A program made the position numbers and the translations under genes. The notes under the pieces were generated by a model. That model made no database searches, was not told the origin of the DNA, and saw nothing but the letters and a program-made list of their open reading frames with translations. Shown piece by piece: positions 8,976-17,828 of a stretch of 64,000 nucleotides of DNA. How positions within the stretch are numbered: the stretch's first letter is position 1; the number at the start of each line of letters is the position of its first letter. Source of the DNA: Psychrobacter sp. GP33 (GTDB taxonomy: Bacteria > Pseudomonadota > Gammaproteobacteria > Pseudomonadales > Moraxellaceae); assembly GCF_014119005.1 (NCBI RefSeq), contig NZ_JACGYX010000001.1:542446-606445 (forward strand). The letters run 5' to 3'.

Positions 8976-10946
8976 TTAATTGCTTTCAGTAGCACTGTAA
9001 TTACTGTTGAAATATAAAGAAGCTTTTGTCGCAGTTGTTGAGTTTGATGTTGTTTTTATTAGAGTGAATTTATCAGTTTGTATGGTGCCATTTTTTCCTA
9101 TAACTGCAGATTTATTACTATTATTGAAAATATTTGCTGGCTCACCTAGCGGTTTGGGCAGATGAAATACGGATTTTACAGAACTATTTTGTAGGGTGTC
9201 TGAAATTTGTATGTCTGCTAGATCTATATGACCGCGATTGTAAGCTTCAATTTTATAAGCAATACATTTACCAGGACTAATAGCATTGATTGAGTTTGTA
9301 CTAAAACCGTCAGTCGGCTGTACGATATTATTTGCGTTAATATTGTTCGTAGTATAGTTTAGGGTTTCGTTACAGTCGTGTACATATTGATACTTTTTAA
9401 GAACAAGGGCACCGTTATATTTTTCTACTTCACCAAAATCTAAGTTAAGAATAGTGCCATTACTCTCGACTCCAGTTTTATAACTTAAGACATTTGGGCT
9501 TAAAACAAATTTTCGAATATTTAGCGTAGTATCGACGCTATAGTTCCAATTATTAGGTTCTATTTCTTCTATACATAAATTAGCCTTATTTTCCAAAGAT
9601 TTTGGCAATACAATAAAATTATATCTACCTAAAGATCTAGGATCGCTTGAAACAGATTGCGGGTTAGGGGTAGAGGGGTGAGTAACGATGATGCCGCCGT
9701 TACAATCCGTCAAACTAATTCTTAAAGCATTGTTATATATCCCAGATTCATTGTCGTTGAAAATACCGTTAAAGTAATTCTCATTTCCTATAAAGGTAGA
9801 GGAGGTGTTGTATTGCGAGCTGATGTCTGCGGGAATGCTACCATTATCATTGAATACGATGCCTGAAAAAACGTAGTTTGGCTCACTCGATACGCCAAAA
9901 CTGATCCATTCACTGAAGGTTTCACCAATAACCAGACGAGGAATACCAATGTTGCCATTCATGATACCTTCATAGGTTAGGGTTATGGCTGCAGCATTTT
10001 TTACGGCTATTACATAATTACTTGCCGAGTTTTCTATACCATAGGTTACGTAGGTACCACCATCAGGTATGATGCTATTTGTTAATAATGGAGCATAGCT
10101 AGAGTTAGCTATCAAGTTTTTAAAAATACGACTAAAGGTTGGGTTAGGAGGTAGTACGCCATTAGGTGTGTTGAGGGTGACCTCACCTTTTGAGTTTAGA
10201 GATGGCGTATACGGGTTGTTATTGTTTTTATTATTCTTAAGTACTAAATTTGAAATATTATAATAATATAAACTGCTTTCTCCATTTACTGAGCTGTCAA
10301 CTCTAAGTTGATTACCACTTAACGTATCGACGCTTGAGTTTTGCGAGCTTAGTTGTGCATCACTTATTTTACTGCCCATAAAATAATCACCCATGGCATT
10401 ATAATAATAATTCACGTTAGGATTATTTGTGATAACAGCTTGAACCGGTAGGTCGATTCCATTGTTCTTTGTGTATGATAAGGTATTACGGGCAATCTCT
10501 GAATTGCCATTTACAGTGTAGCTCGCTTGAGCGATTTTTATGGTATGTACGGCACTACTATCATCAGGAGTAATAGTAAAGGTATACTTGAATTTATCTG
10601 TATCTTGACCAACTGCTATATTCTCTTCGTTTTTGATTTCTAGACCATTTGTATTACCACTAGTACTATTAGAAGTGGGCAAAAAAGACACCTCGTTTTG
10701 ATAGCCTCTCATTTCATTCCGGACAAGCGTAAACTTCCCTTTTGCCCCTGTTGAGGTGATATAGTTGCCAGAAGCGCTTCCCAATCTTGCATTAGCAGAT
10801 GTTATGGTAAAAGTTCCCATATCGGCTGGAGTTGCTTGTGCTGTCACCGAAATTGCGGCTAGGATAACCGCCGTAGCGTATCTTGATTTTACTAGGAGAG
10901 TGCTCAAAATCTGAGGATAAGGAATAAACACTAAACTATTGGTCAT
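8976..10946 (-). CDS. Exported Asn-rich DUF11/SdrD-like surface protein, 656 residues
   Basis: The ATG at 10946 has AGGA 7 bases upstream. A signal peptide ends near TAQATPA (about residue 40). The protein is very rich in Asn, Ser and Thr, and its gene looks AT-richer than the housekeeping genes nearby, which hints at transfer or relaxed selection. Around residues 355-480 an SdrD-like segment is visible (FSGIVFNDNG, then DNESGIYNNALRISLTDCNG). The C-terminal ~140 residues contain paired cysteines with CIAYKIEAYN and DIQISDTL, a DUF11-like pattern shared with the 707-residue protein. It is the first gene of the minus-strand surface cluster, separated from the next by 326 bases, so it may have its own transcript. 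The function is unknown. Confidence 0.83.
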   Translation of the reverse strand: MTNSLVFIPYPQILSTLLVKSRYATAVILAAISVTAQATPADMGTFTITSANARLGSASGNYITSTGAKGKFTLVRNEMRGYQNEVSFLPTSNSTSGNTNGLEIKNEENIAVGQDTDKFKYTFTITPDDSSAVHTIKIAQASYTVNGNSEIARNTLSYTKNNGIDLPVQAVITNNPNVNYYYNAMGDYFMGSKISDAQLSSQNSSVDTLSGNQLRVDSSVNGESSLYYYNISNLVLKNNKNNNNPYTPSLNSKGEVTLNTPNGVLPPNPTFSRIFKNLIANSSYAPLLTNSIIPDGGTYVTYGIENSASNYVIAVKNAAAITLTYEGIMNGNIGIPRLVIGETFSEWISFGVSSEPNYVFSGIVFNDNGSIPADISSQYNTSSTFIGNENYFNGIFNDNESGIYNNALRISLTDCNGGIIVTHPSTPNPQSVSSDPRSLGRYNFIVLPKSLENKANLCIEEIEPNNWNYSVDTTLNIRKFVLSPNVLSYKTGVESNGTILNLDFGEVEKYNGALVLKKYQYVHDCNETLNYTTNNINANNIVQPTDGFSTNSINAISPGKCIAYKIEAYNRGHIDLADIQISDTLQNSSVKSVFHLPKPLGEPANIFNNSNKSAVIGKNGTIQTDKFTLIKTTSNSTTATKASLYFNSNYSATESN

Positions 10947-11633
10947 ACATTATCCTATAGATAAAAAAGCTGAAAATCATAAATACGCACGGTCAGTACA
11001 GATTGAAGAAATAATAAGTTACTTATTATAACAATAACGATACGTTAGTATGTTGAAGAATCGAACATTATGTTCAAGGTTTTTAAAAGTTAATTAGACG
11101 TATTAACAAATAGCAATGATGTTTAAAGAAGATCGTGCCTAAACTGTTATCTCCAGAGTAGGCTCATTCAGTTGAAAAATACTTACTATAATGTCATTTA
11201 TTTATAGCAATAAACATTTAGAACATAAACGTTTATAATAAATGGCTGTATTTTGCTAATTTACTGAATACATATTAAGGTGGTGAGGCTTATCACCTTA
11301 TTAAAGCTACATTCGAAAAAGACCATAGCCATGCTAGCTCACTGGCGTAACTTTATTAGCAAGAAGACAGTTAGTCTTATATTTTTATACCTAGCTTGCA
11401 ATATTATGTTAACTTATGCCGCAGTATTGGCAGATGTCACTTTGCGCATGTTGTCCATGGCATTGCTAACTAATTATTGTTCGAAGATAACAGTGTGGTA
11501 CCTGCTGAGTTAGATAATGGATTGTTTAAATAGAGCACGGAAGTCATTAGGCAGTCTATTGTGTTATCACGCTATCCCATCAATAACGCCCTGTTATAAT
11601 GCAGGGATGACTCATATAAAAGGATTAATCAAG
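10947..11633. other. Divergent intergenic region between the surface cluster and aceE
   Basis: These 687 AT-rich bases must hold the minus-strand promoter of the 656-residue protein gene and the plus-strand aceE promoter. A GTG-started frame of 77 codons at 11280-11513 has no recognisable motif and its possible ribosome site abuts the start, so I do not call it a gene. Nothing else is evident apart from the aceE promoter listed separately. Confidence 0.5.
11592..11600 (+). promoter_or_regulatory. Extended -10 promoter of aceE
   Basis: The sequence TGTTATAAT is a perfect extended -10 element (TGn followed by TATAAT). It ends 33 bases before the aceE ATG, predicting a leader of about 25 bases that includes the AAAGGA ribosome site. 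No good -35 box is present at the standard distance, which is usual for extended -10 promoters. The promoter assignment is inferred from the motif. Confidence 0.6.
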
Positions 11634-14447
11634 ATGAACTATTATAAGGATGCTGATAGCACCGAAACGCAGGAATGGCTACAGGCTTTTGAGTCAGTCA
11701 TTAAACATGCGGATAAAGATCGTGCTCAGTTTTTATTAAAAGCATTATATAACATGGGTGTGCAAGAAGGTCTGCCTTTTAATCGCCTTGATACTGCTTA
11801 TATCAATACCATTGCGGTTGAAGATGAGCCAATGTACCCTGGTGATTTGGCTATTGAGCGTAAAATCCGTGCATTGATTCGTTATAACGCATTAGCAATG
11901 GTGATGCGAGCTAATAAGAATGATGATGATTTAGGCGGTCACTTAGCCTCATTTGCATCAAGTGCTACCCTTTATGAAACCGGCTTTAACCATTTCTTCC
12001 GCGCTGCCAGTGATCATTTCGGCGGTGATATGATTTATTATCAAGGTCACTCAGCGCCCGGTATGTATGCACGTTCTTATTTAGAAGGTCGCTTGACTGA
12101 AGAGCAGCTCGATAACTTCCGTCGTGAAGTAGGCGGCAAAGGACTGTCAAGCTATCCGCATCCTTATTTGATGCCAGATTATTGGCAGTTCCCAACGGTA
12201 TCAATGGGTTTGGGTCCTATTATGTCGATTTACCATGCGCACGTGCATCGCTATATGGAAAATCGTAAATTATTAGAGAAAGAAGATCGTAAGATTTGGG
12301 CGTTCTTGGGTGATGGCGAAACGGATGAGCCAGAAAGCTTAGGTGCCATCTCGCTTGCGGGTCGTGAAAAGCTAGATAACCTGATTTGGGTGGTTAACTG
12401 TAACTTACAGCGTCTTGATGGTCCAGTTCGTGGTAACGGTAAAATTATTCAAGAGCTTGAATCAGTGTTCCGCGGTGCTGGCTGGCGAGTGATTAAAGTC
12501 GTCTGGGGCGGCAATTGGGATTCGCTACTTGCCAAAGATGAGACAGGTGTTCTTAAATATCGCATGGAAGAAGCGGTTGACGGTGAATATCAGCTGTACG
12601 AAGCGCGTAGTGCTGAATTTACTCGCGAGCATTTCTTTAATAAATATCCTGAATTAAAAGAAATGGCTGATGCCTTAACAGATGATGATATTTCACGCTT
12701 AAATCGTGGTGGACATGATCCGATGAAGGTTTATGCCGCGTTTAGTGAAGCGATGAAAACCAAAGGTCAGCCGACAGTTATTTTAGTGAAGACCGTCAAA
12801 GGTTATGGTCTATCCACCACCCAAGCAGTTAACAAATCGCATCAAGTGAAAAAGCTGGATCAGGATGCCTTAGTTTACTTCCGCGATCGTTTTGATTTAC
12901 CATTTACGGACGAGCAATTAGAGACGCTACCGTTCTATCGTCCTGCTGAAGATTCAGCGGAGATGAAGTATCTTAAAGGTCGCCGTGAAGCGTTGGGTGG
13001 TCATCTGCCTAATCGCCGTAGTGGTCATATTCCTTTAAATATTCCTGAATTATCTATCTTTGACCGTGTGTTAAAAGGCAGTAACGGTAAAGAGCAATCA
13101 ACGACGATGGTATTTGTTCGTCTGCTTGCTGCGATGCTTAAAAACAAAGACATCCAAGATCGTGTCGTGCCTATTGTTCCAGATGAAGCACGTACCTTTG
13201 GTTTAGAAGGTATGTTCCGTCAATTAGGTATTTACTCTGCAGTGGGACAAAAATATACGCCTGAAGATAGTGAAGCGTTGATGGGCTATAAAGAAGCCAT
13301 TGATGGTCACATGTTAGAAGAAGGTATTAATGAAGCAGGGGCGATGAGTGCGTGGATTGCGTTGGCAACCAGTTATTCTGTGAACGCATTACCGATGATT
13401 CCGATGTACATTTACTACTCGATGTTTGGTTTTCAGCGCGTTGGTGATTTGGCGTGGGCAGCAGGTGATTGTCAAGCACAGGGCTTCTTGTTGGGTGCAA
13501 CGGCAGGTCGCACCACGCTAAACGGTGAAGGTCTACAGCATCAAGATGGTCATTCGCAAATTTTGTTTAACGTCGTTCCTAACTGCGTGAGTTATGATCC
13601 TTGCTTTGGTTATGAATTAGCAGTCATTATGCATGACGGTTTACGCCGGATGTATGCTGAAGGCGAGCGTATTTATTACTATCTCACCTTGATGAATGAG
13701 AATTATGAGCAGCCTGAAATGCCAGAAGGTGTAGAAGAAGGCATCAAACGTGGCATGTATCTGTTAGAAGATAATGGTTCAACGCAAGTTCAACTATTAG
13801 GTTCGGGTGTTATCTTACGCGAAGTGCAAAAAGCCGCGCGTATCTTAAAAGACGAATTTAATATCACCTCTAACGTGTGGAGCGTGACCAGCTTTAATGA
13901 GTTGACGCGTGATGGAATGGCTTGTGACGACTACAATCGTCTACATCCAATGGATGAAGAGCGTGTGCCATGGGTGACTGAGCAACTTGCACCGCACGAA
14001 GGTGTGGTCGTTGCCGCAACCGATTATATGCGCAACTATTCAGAACAGATCCGTGCTTGGTTACCAGATAGTCGTCCATATACTACATTAGGTACAGATG
14101 GTTATGGTCGCTCTGATACTCGCGAAAATCTACGTAGCTTCTTTAACGTTGATGCCGCACATATCGTTGTTGCTACTCTAAAGCGCTTGGCTGATGAAGG
14201 TGAAGTAGAGATGCGTTTGGTTAAAGACGCTATCTCTAGCTTGAATATCGATATCGATCATCCTCCTGCGTGGCAGCAGCAGCCTTATTATGACCATTCT
14301 CCAGACGCACCAGCGCCTGGTAATATAAATCCGATTCCTGTACCTGAGTTTGTTGTTGAAGATGATGATGAAATCAGCAGTGAAGGTCGTGCTGAAGATC
14401 AAGCCGATGCCAATTTACTCAATGATGATGACGTCAAAGAATCATAA
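11634..14447 (+). CDS. aceE: Pyruvate dehydrogenase E1 component (homodimeric type)
   Basis: E1 decarboxylates pyruvate with thiamine diphosphate and transfers the acetyl group to the E2 lipoyl arm. The start at 11634 (MNYYKD) is chosen because AAAGGA precedes it and family members begin near here; the frame is open upstream to 11517. The product is 937 residues, the usual ~900-residue length of the single-chain E1 found in E. coli-type complexes. The thiamine diphosphate motif begins GDGETDEPES at about residue 226 and ends with NCN. The C-terminus carries an acidic tail. aceF follows 22 bases downstream, so the two are an operon; the E3 gene is not in the window. Confidence 0.97.
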   Translation: MNYYKDADSTETQEWLQAFESVIKHADKDRAQFLLKALYNMGVQEGLPFNRLDTAYINTIAVEDEPMYPGDLAIERKIRALIRYNALAMVMRANKNDDDLGGHLASFASSATLYETGFNHFFRAASDHFGGDMIYYQGHSAPGMYARSYLEGRLTEEQLDNFRREVGGKGLSSYPHPYLMPDYWQFPTVSMGLGPIMSIYHAHVHRYMENRKLLEKEDRKIWAFLGDGETDEPESLGAISLAGREKLDNLIWVVNCNLQRLDGPVRGNGKIIQELESVFRGAGWRVIKVVWGGNWDSLLAKDETGVLKYRMEEAVDGEYQLYEARSAEFTREHFFNKYPELKEMADALTDDDISRLNRGGHDPMKVYAAFSEAMKTKGQPTVILVKTVKGYGLSTTQAVNKSHQVKKLDQDALVYFRDRFDLPFTDEQLETLPFYRPAEDSAEMKYLKGRREALGGHLPNRRSGHIPLNIPELSIFDRVLKGSNGKEQSTTMVFVRLLAAMLKNKDIQDRVVPIVPDEARTFGLEGMFRQLGIYSAVGQKYTPEDSEALMGYKEAIDGHMLEEGINEAGAMSAWIALATSYSVNALPMIPMYIYYSMFGFQRVGDLAWAAGDCQAQGFLLGATAGRTTLNGEGLQHQDGHSQILFNVVPNCVSYDPCFGYELAVIMHDGLRRMYAEGERIYYYLTLMNENYEQPEMPEGVEEGIKRGMYLLEDNGSTQVQLLGSGVILREVQKAARILKDEFNITSNVWSVTSFNELTRDGMACDDYNRLHPMDEERVPWVTEQLAPHEGVVVAATDYMRNYSEQIRAWLPDSRPYTTLGTDGYGRSDTRENLRSFFNVDAAHIVVATLKRLADEGEVEMRLVKDAISSLNIDIDHPPAWQQQPYYDHSPDAPAPGNINPIPVPEFVVEDDDEISSEGRAEDQADANLLNDDDVKES

Positions 14448-14469
14448 TCACCAGACAAGGAGAATAAGG

Positions 14470-16206
14470 ATGGAAATTAAAGCCCCCGATTTGGGTGTCG
14501 ATAGTGCCGAAGTCAGTGAAATTATGGTGCAAGTCGGCGACGTTATTGCTAAAGACGATAACATCGTACTATTAGAATCTGACAAAGCTTCGGTCGAAGT
14601 ACCAAGCTCAGCGGCTGGTAAAGTGACGAAAATCAGCATCTCAATTGGCGACCACGTTAGCGAAGGCATGGTGCTTATTGAGATTGAAAGTGATGCTGCT
14701 GAAGATAGCAGTGCTACAGATGCAGATAAAGCACCAGTTAAACAGTCGCCAGTTATCGAAGCAAAAGCTAATGAAGTAAGTCAAAATGACAGTGCTTCTA
14801 CTAGCAATGATTCTACTAATAGTGAAACTAGCTCTTCAAAACCTGCTGCCAAAACAGGTTCGGCAACCACGCATGCATTGCCAGATTTAGGCGTTGACGA
14901 GGCGCAAGTTGCTGAGATCATGGTCAGCGAAGGTGATCTCGTCACAGCTGATCAGTCTATAATTTTGATTGAGTCTGATAAAGCGTCGGTTGAAGTGCCT
15001 GCGCCAGTAGCTGGACGAGTTGAGAGAATACTAGTGAAAGCTGGTGACATGGTCGCCAATGGTCAAGATTTTATCGTGATTGTTAGTACTGATATAGCGT
15101 CTGAAACTGATAGCTCTAGTAATACTACTTCAGATGATAACGTTTCTGATAAGACAGCAACGACTAGCGAAGCACCAGTAGCTCAAACTACTCAGTCTAA
15201 GCAAACAGATACCAAGCCTGCCTCTAATAACCAAGCGGTAAGTACTGGTGGTAAGCTGACTGAAGCTCAAGTTAACGCTAAGTTAACTGAAGTTTATGCC
15301 GGTCCTGCCGTGCGTAAGCTTGCCCGTCAATTGGGTGTTGATATCACGCAAGTGAGTGGCTCAGCACTTAATAAGCGCATCTTAAAAGAAGACTTATTTG
15401 CCCACGTCAAGGAAGTATTAACCAAGCAGCCTATTGCACAAGCAGCTACTGGTACGACTAGTGTTAGCTTGCCAAAACTACCTGATATGAGCAACGTTGA
15501 GATTTGGGGTGAGACTGAAACCCAAGACTTAACTCGCTTGCAAAAAGTATCTATACCGCAGCTTAACTATAATACCTATTTGCCACAAGTCACTCAGTTT
15601 GATGTATCAGACATCACTGAAACGGAAAAATTACGTGGCGAATTAAAAGGGGGTATGAAAGCGCAAGGTATTGGTTTGACGATTCTAGCCTTTATTGTCA
15701 AGGCAACTGCTTACGCATTGACTCAGCATCCGCGTTTTAACAGTCATTTAAGTGATGACAATACGCAAGTTATCTTACGTAAAAGCGTGAATATGGGTAT
15801 TGCGGTAGCAACAGATGATGGCTTAATCGTGCCGGTCATTAAGAACGCGCATGAAAAAGGTATTAAGCAAATCGCCATTGAAATTGGTGAGTTAGCAATC
15901 AAGGCACGTGATAAAAAACTCAGTACCAAAGATTTGCAAGGTGCAAGCTTTACCATCTCAAGCCAAGGTATCTTAGGTGGCACTGCATTTACACCATTGG
16001 TAAACTGGCCGCAAGTGGGAATCTTGGGGGCTTCAGAAGCAACCATGCAGCCACAATGGAATGCAGCTAAGCAAACCTTTGAGCCGCGTCTCATATTACC
16101 GTTGTCACTATCTTATGACCATCGTGTCATTAATGGTGCTGATGCGGCAGTATTTACCCGTTATGTTGCAAGCTTATTGGCTGATCCACGCCGCATATTG
16201 CTATAA
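14470..16206 (+). CDS. aceF: Pyruvate dehydrogenase E2, dihydrolipoyl acetyltransferase
   Basis: E2 carries acetyl groups on lipoyl lysines and transfers them to CoA. The start MEIKAPDLG at 14470 follows an AAGGAGAATAAGG box; an upstream in-frame extension overlaps the aceE end and is rejected. The product is 578 residues. Two lipoyl domains are visible, with the modified lysines in ESDKAS at about K39 and K171. They are joined by Ala/Ser/Thr-rich flexible linkers. A peripheral-subunit-binding domain follows (AGPAVRKLARQLGVD), and then the catalytic domain with the active-site His in SYDHRVING (about H551). E. coli has three lipoyl domains; two is common in other gammaproteobacteria. Confidence 0.97.
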   Translation: MEIKAPDLGVDSAEVSEIMVQVGDVIAKDDNIVLLESDKASVEVPSSAAGKVTKISISIGDHVSEGMVLIEIESDAAEDSSATDADKAPVKQSPVIEAKANEVSQNDSASTSNDSTNSETSSSKPAAKTGSATTHALPDLGVDEAQVAEIMVSEGDLVTADQSIILIESDKASVEVPAPVAGRVERILVKAGDMVANGQDFIVIVSTDIASETDSSSNTTSDDNVSDKTATTSEAPVAQTTQSKQTDTKPASNNQAVSTGGKLTEAQVNAKLTEVYAGPAVRKLARQLGVDITQVSGSALNKRILKEDLFAHVKEVLTKQPIAQAATGTTSVSLPKLPDMSNVEIWGETETQDLTRLQKVSIPQLNYNTYLPQVTQFDVSDITETEKLRGELKGGMKAQGIGLTILAFIVKATAYALTQHPRFNSHLSDDNTQVILRKSVNMGIAVATDDGLIVPVIKNAHEKGIKQIAIEIGELAIKARDKKLSTKDLQGASFTISSQGILGGTAFTPLVNWPQVGILGASEATMQPQWNAAKQTFEPRLILPLSLSYDHRVINGADAAVFTRYVASLLADPRRILL

Positions 16207-16244
16207 TTGATGTTGTAAAAGCTATTTAGTTTATTAGCATTAAT

Positions 16245-16275
16245 AAAAAAGACTATCTACGGATGGTCTTTTTTA
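16245..16275 (+). terminator. Intrinsic terminator after aceF
   Basis: AAAAAAGACTATC and GATGGTCTTTTTT form a stem (one G-T pair) around a short loop, followed by a T-run, 39 bases past the aceF stop. It ends the aceEF transcript. Confidence 0.8.
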
Positions 16276-16332
16276 TTACATTTTTTTAGAGTTATAATTT
16301 ACAATTTATGAGAAGTACTAAATTCCGGACGT

Positions 16333-16363
16333 AAAAAAGCCAGCTTGAAGGCTGACTTTTTTA
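16333..16363 (-). terminator. Terminator between ompW and aceF, likely bidirectional
   Basis: AAAAAAGCCAGC and GGCTGACTTTTTT pair with one mismatch. Read on the minus strand the hairpin ends in a T-run about 35 bases beyond the ompW stop, so it probably terminates ompW. It could also act as a backup terminator for aceEF. Confidence 0.7.
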
Positions 16364-16394
16364 TTTACAATCTTTAGCTTATAATATTGCTTAA

Positions 16395-17021
16395 TTAGAA
16401 TTGTTTAACAAAAGCAACGCCGTAAACCCAAGGGCTAATATTGATTTCACCAAGCTCATTACCATCTAAAGTAGCATCTGTTTTGATATCCATATAACGG
16501 GCATCAATACGGAACGCTTCAGTTGGAGCAAATGGAATATCAAGACCAATATGACCAGCAACACCAACGCTATCGTCAAGCTTTAAGTCACCACCATTAG
16601 ACACTCTTTCTTTAAAGAAAGTTGTATAGTTCACACCAACACCAACAAATGGCTTCACATTCATAGGTAGATTATAATCATCAAAGTGGTATTGTAATGA
16701 TAGAGTAGGTGGCAAATGCTGAGTTTTACCGTTAAGTATTTCATTACCATTAGCATCATTTAAAGTAAAGTCATGATGAAATGGAATCGCAGCTAGCAGC
16801 TCAATACCAACGTTATTAGCAATAAAGTATTCACCACTGATAGTTGGACGTACATCGCCGTCAACATCAACAGATAAACCGTTATTCAAAGTACCGTTAT
16901 CACTTTTAGGGTCAACATAGTGCGCACCGGCAGCTACTGACCAAGTACCAGCAGGTACAGCAAAAGCAGTGGTCATAGTAAGGGCGGTAGCAGCAGCTAA
17001 AACTAGGGATTGTAGTTTCAT
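16395..17021 (-). CDS. ompW: OmpW-family outer-membrane protein
   Basis: OmpW proteins are eight-stranded outer-membrane beta-barrels that let small hydrophobic molecules through. The product is 208 residues, typical of the family. The signal peptide ends at TAFA-VPAG (about residue 22). Family patterns include GTWSVAAGAHYVDPKSDNG near the mature N-terminus, a PTLSLQYHF strand, KPFVGVGVNYTTFF, and the C-terminal strand ending VKQF with the terminal phenylalanine expected for BAM-dependent assembly. GAGGA precedes the ATG. It is a monocistronic gene facing aceF. Confidence 0.92.
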   Translation of the reverse strand: MKLQSLVLAAATALTMTTAFAVPAGTWSVAAGAHYVDPKSDNGTLNNGLSVDVDGDVRPTISGEYFIANNVGIELLAAIPFHHDFTLNDANGNEILNGKTQHLPPTLSLQYHFDDYNLPMNVKPFVGVGVNYTTFFKERVSNGGDLKLDDSVGVAGHIGLDIPFAPTEAFRIDARYMDIKTDATLDGNELGEINISPWVYGVAFVKQF

Positions 17022-17465
17022 TATTTCTGTCCTCAGGATAATAAAAAAATATCAGCCGACTCAATGGGGATAACAGCGGTGGCTGATTATTAAAGCTGCA
17101 GTTAGACAACAGTTGCGGGCTTTCAAAAATATTATAATACAAAAACCGTACAAACTGTAAGGTTTTAGATAAATATATTAATTTAACTAGAATTAGTGTT
17201 CATTTAAATTAAACGTGCCTATATTTAATTTAAGCTTCTATTTAAATTTCGTTATTATTTAGACAGCAATAGACATAAAATTTTGTGCAATATCAATTTT
17301 TTATTTACACTGCGACTTTATTACATCTTTTATTATAAAAATGAATGTCATAATAACGATGATAAAATTATTGGATTGTTCTTAAAAAGTTATTGATAGA
17401 TAGGTAAATATAGATATGGTAAATAAGGATATGAGCAGCAAATGGATATGTAGTGGTCAAAATCG
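17022..17465. other. AT-rich leader and intergenic region upstream of ompW
   Basis: These 444 bases hold no convincing gene. The ompW promoter candidate lies at the left. The remainder consists of A/T runs; the AT content is higher than in flanking genes. No tRNA-like or clear terminator structure was found. Confidence 0.5.
17131..17136 (-). promoter_or_regulatory. Candidate -10 box for ompW
   Basis: On the minus strand the sequence reads TATAAT, a perfect -10 box, about 110 bases upstream of the ompW start. The -35 region is poor (TTACAG at an 18-base spacing). This predicts a leader of roughly 100 bases, which would leave room for small-RNA regulation as known for OmpW genes elsewhere. The assignment rests on one hexamer in AT-rich DNA and is tentative. 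Confidence 0.35.
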
Positions 17466-17693
17466 ATGATTGGTTATTGTAGTAATTCGCCATTACGTTG
17501 CCCTCATGCGAAGACAATAGAACTACTTAACCAGCCGAATAACTGCTGTCCTAACTGTGGGCTGTCTTTAGTGACATCTAGCAATTTGAGCAAAAGTGCA
17601 CTTTTTGAGCTATGGGTATTACAAACGGGCTTAGCCGTCACCGCGATACTATTACTGATCTTAGTTTATATTTATTATGCAACGTTTACTTAA
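17466..17693 (+). CDS. Small zinc-ribbon membrane protein
   Basis: This frame encodes 75 residues. The N-terminal half contains cysteines at about 5, 12, 27, 28 and 31 with a CPNCG knuckle, as in small zinc ribbons. The C-terminal ~25 residues (from about residue 49) are one hydrophobic segment, suggesting a single membrane span with the ribbon in the cytoplasm. The ribosome site is weak, so the start is uncertain. It lies 135 bases upstream of a K+ channel gene that itself ends in a CPHCG zinc ribbon. It could be a real small protein of unknown role; spurious origin cannot be excluded, although the cysteine pattern argues against it. Confidence 0.55.
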   Translation: MIGYCSNSPLRCPHAKTIELLNQPNNCCPNCGLSLVTSSNLSKSALFELWVLQTGLAVTAILLLILVYIYYATFT

Positions 17694-17828
17694 TGATAAC
17701 TAATTAAATACGGATAATGAATTATGACTATTATTGCGATTAGTAGCCTTATTGTTTTATTAATCTATAATTCTCATATTATATTAATAAAACAAAACAC
17801 TATCGGTATCATACCGTAAAGAGATGTC

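Noticed and set aside
11280..11513. 77-codon GTG-started frame between the surface cluster and aceE
   Set aside because: No recognisable domain, its purine stretch abuts the start codon, and the region must hold the aceE promoter. Composition looks like noncoding DNA.
14350..14469. In-frame 40-codon extension of aceF overlapping aceE
   Set aside because: E2 proteins begin with the lipoyl domain, and a strong ribosome site precedes the ATG at 14470.
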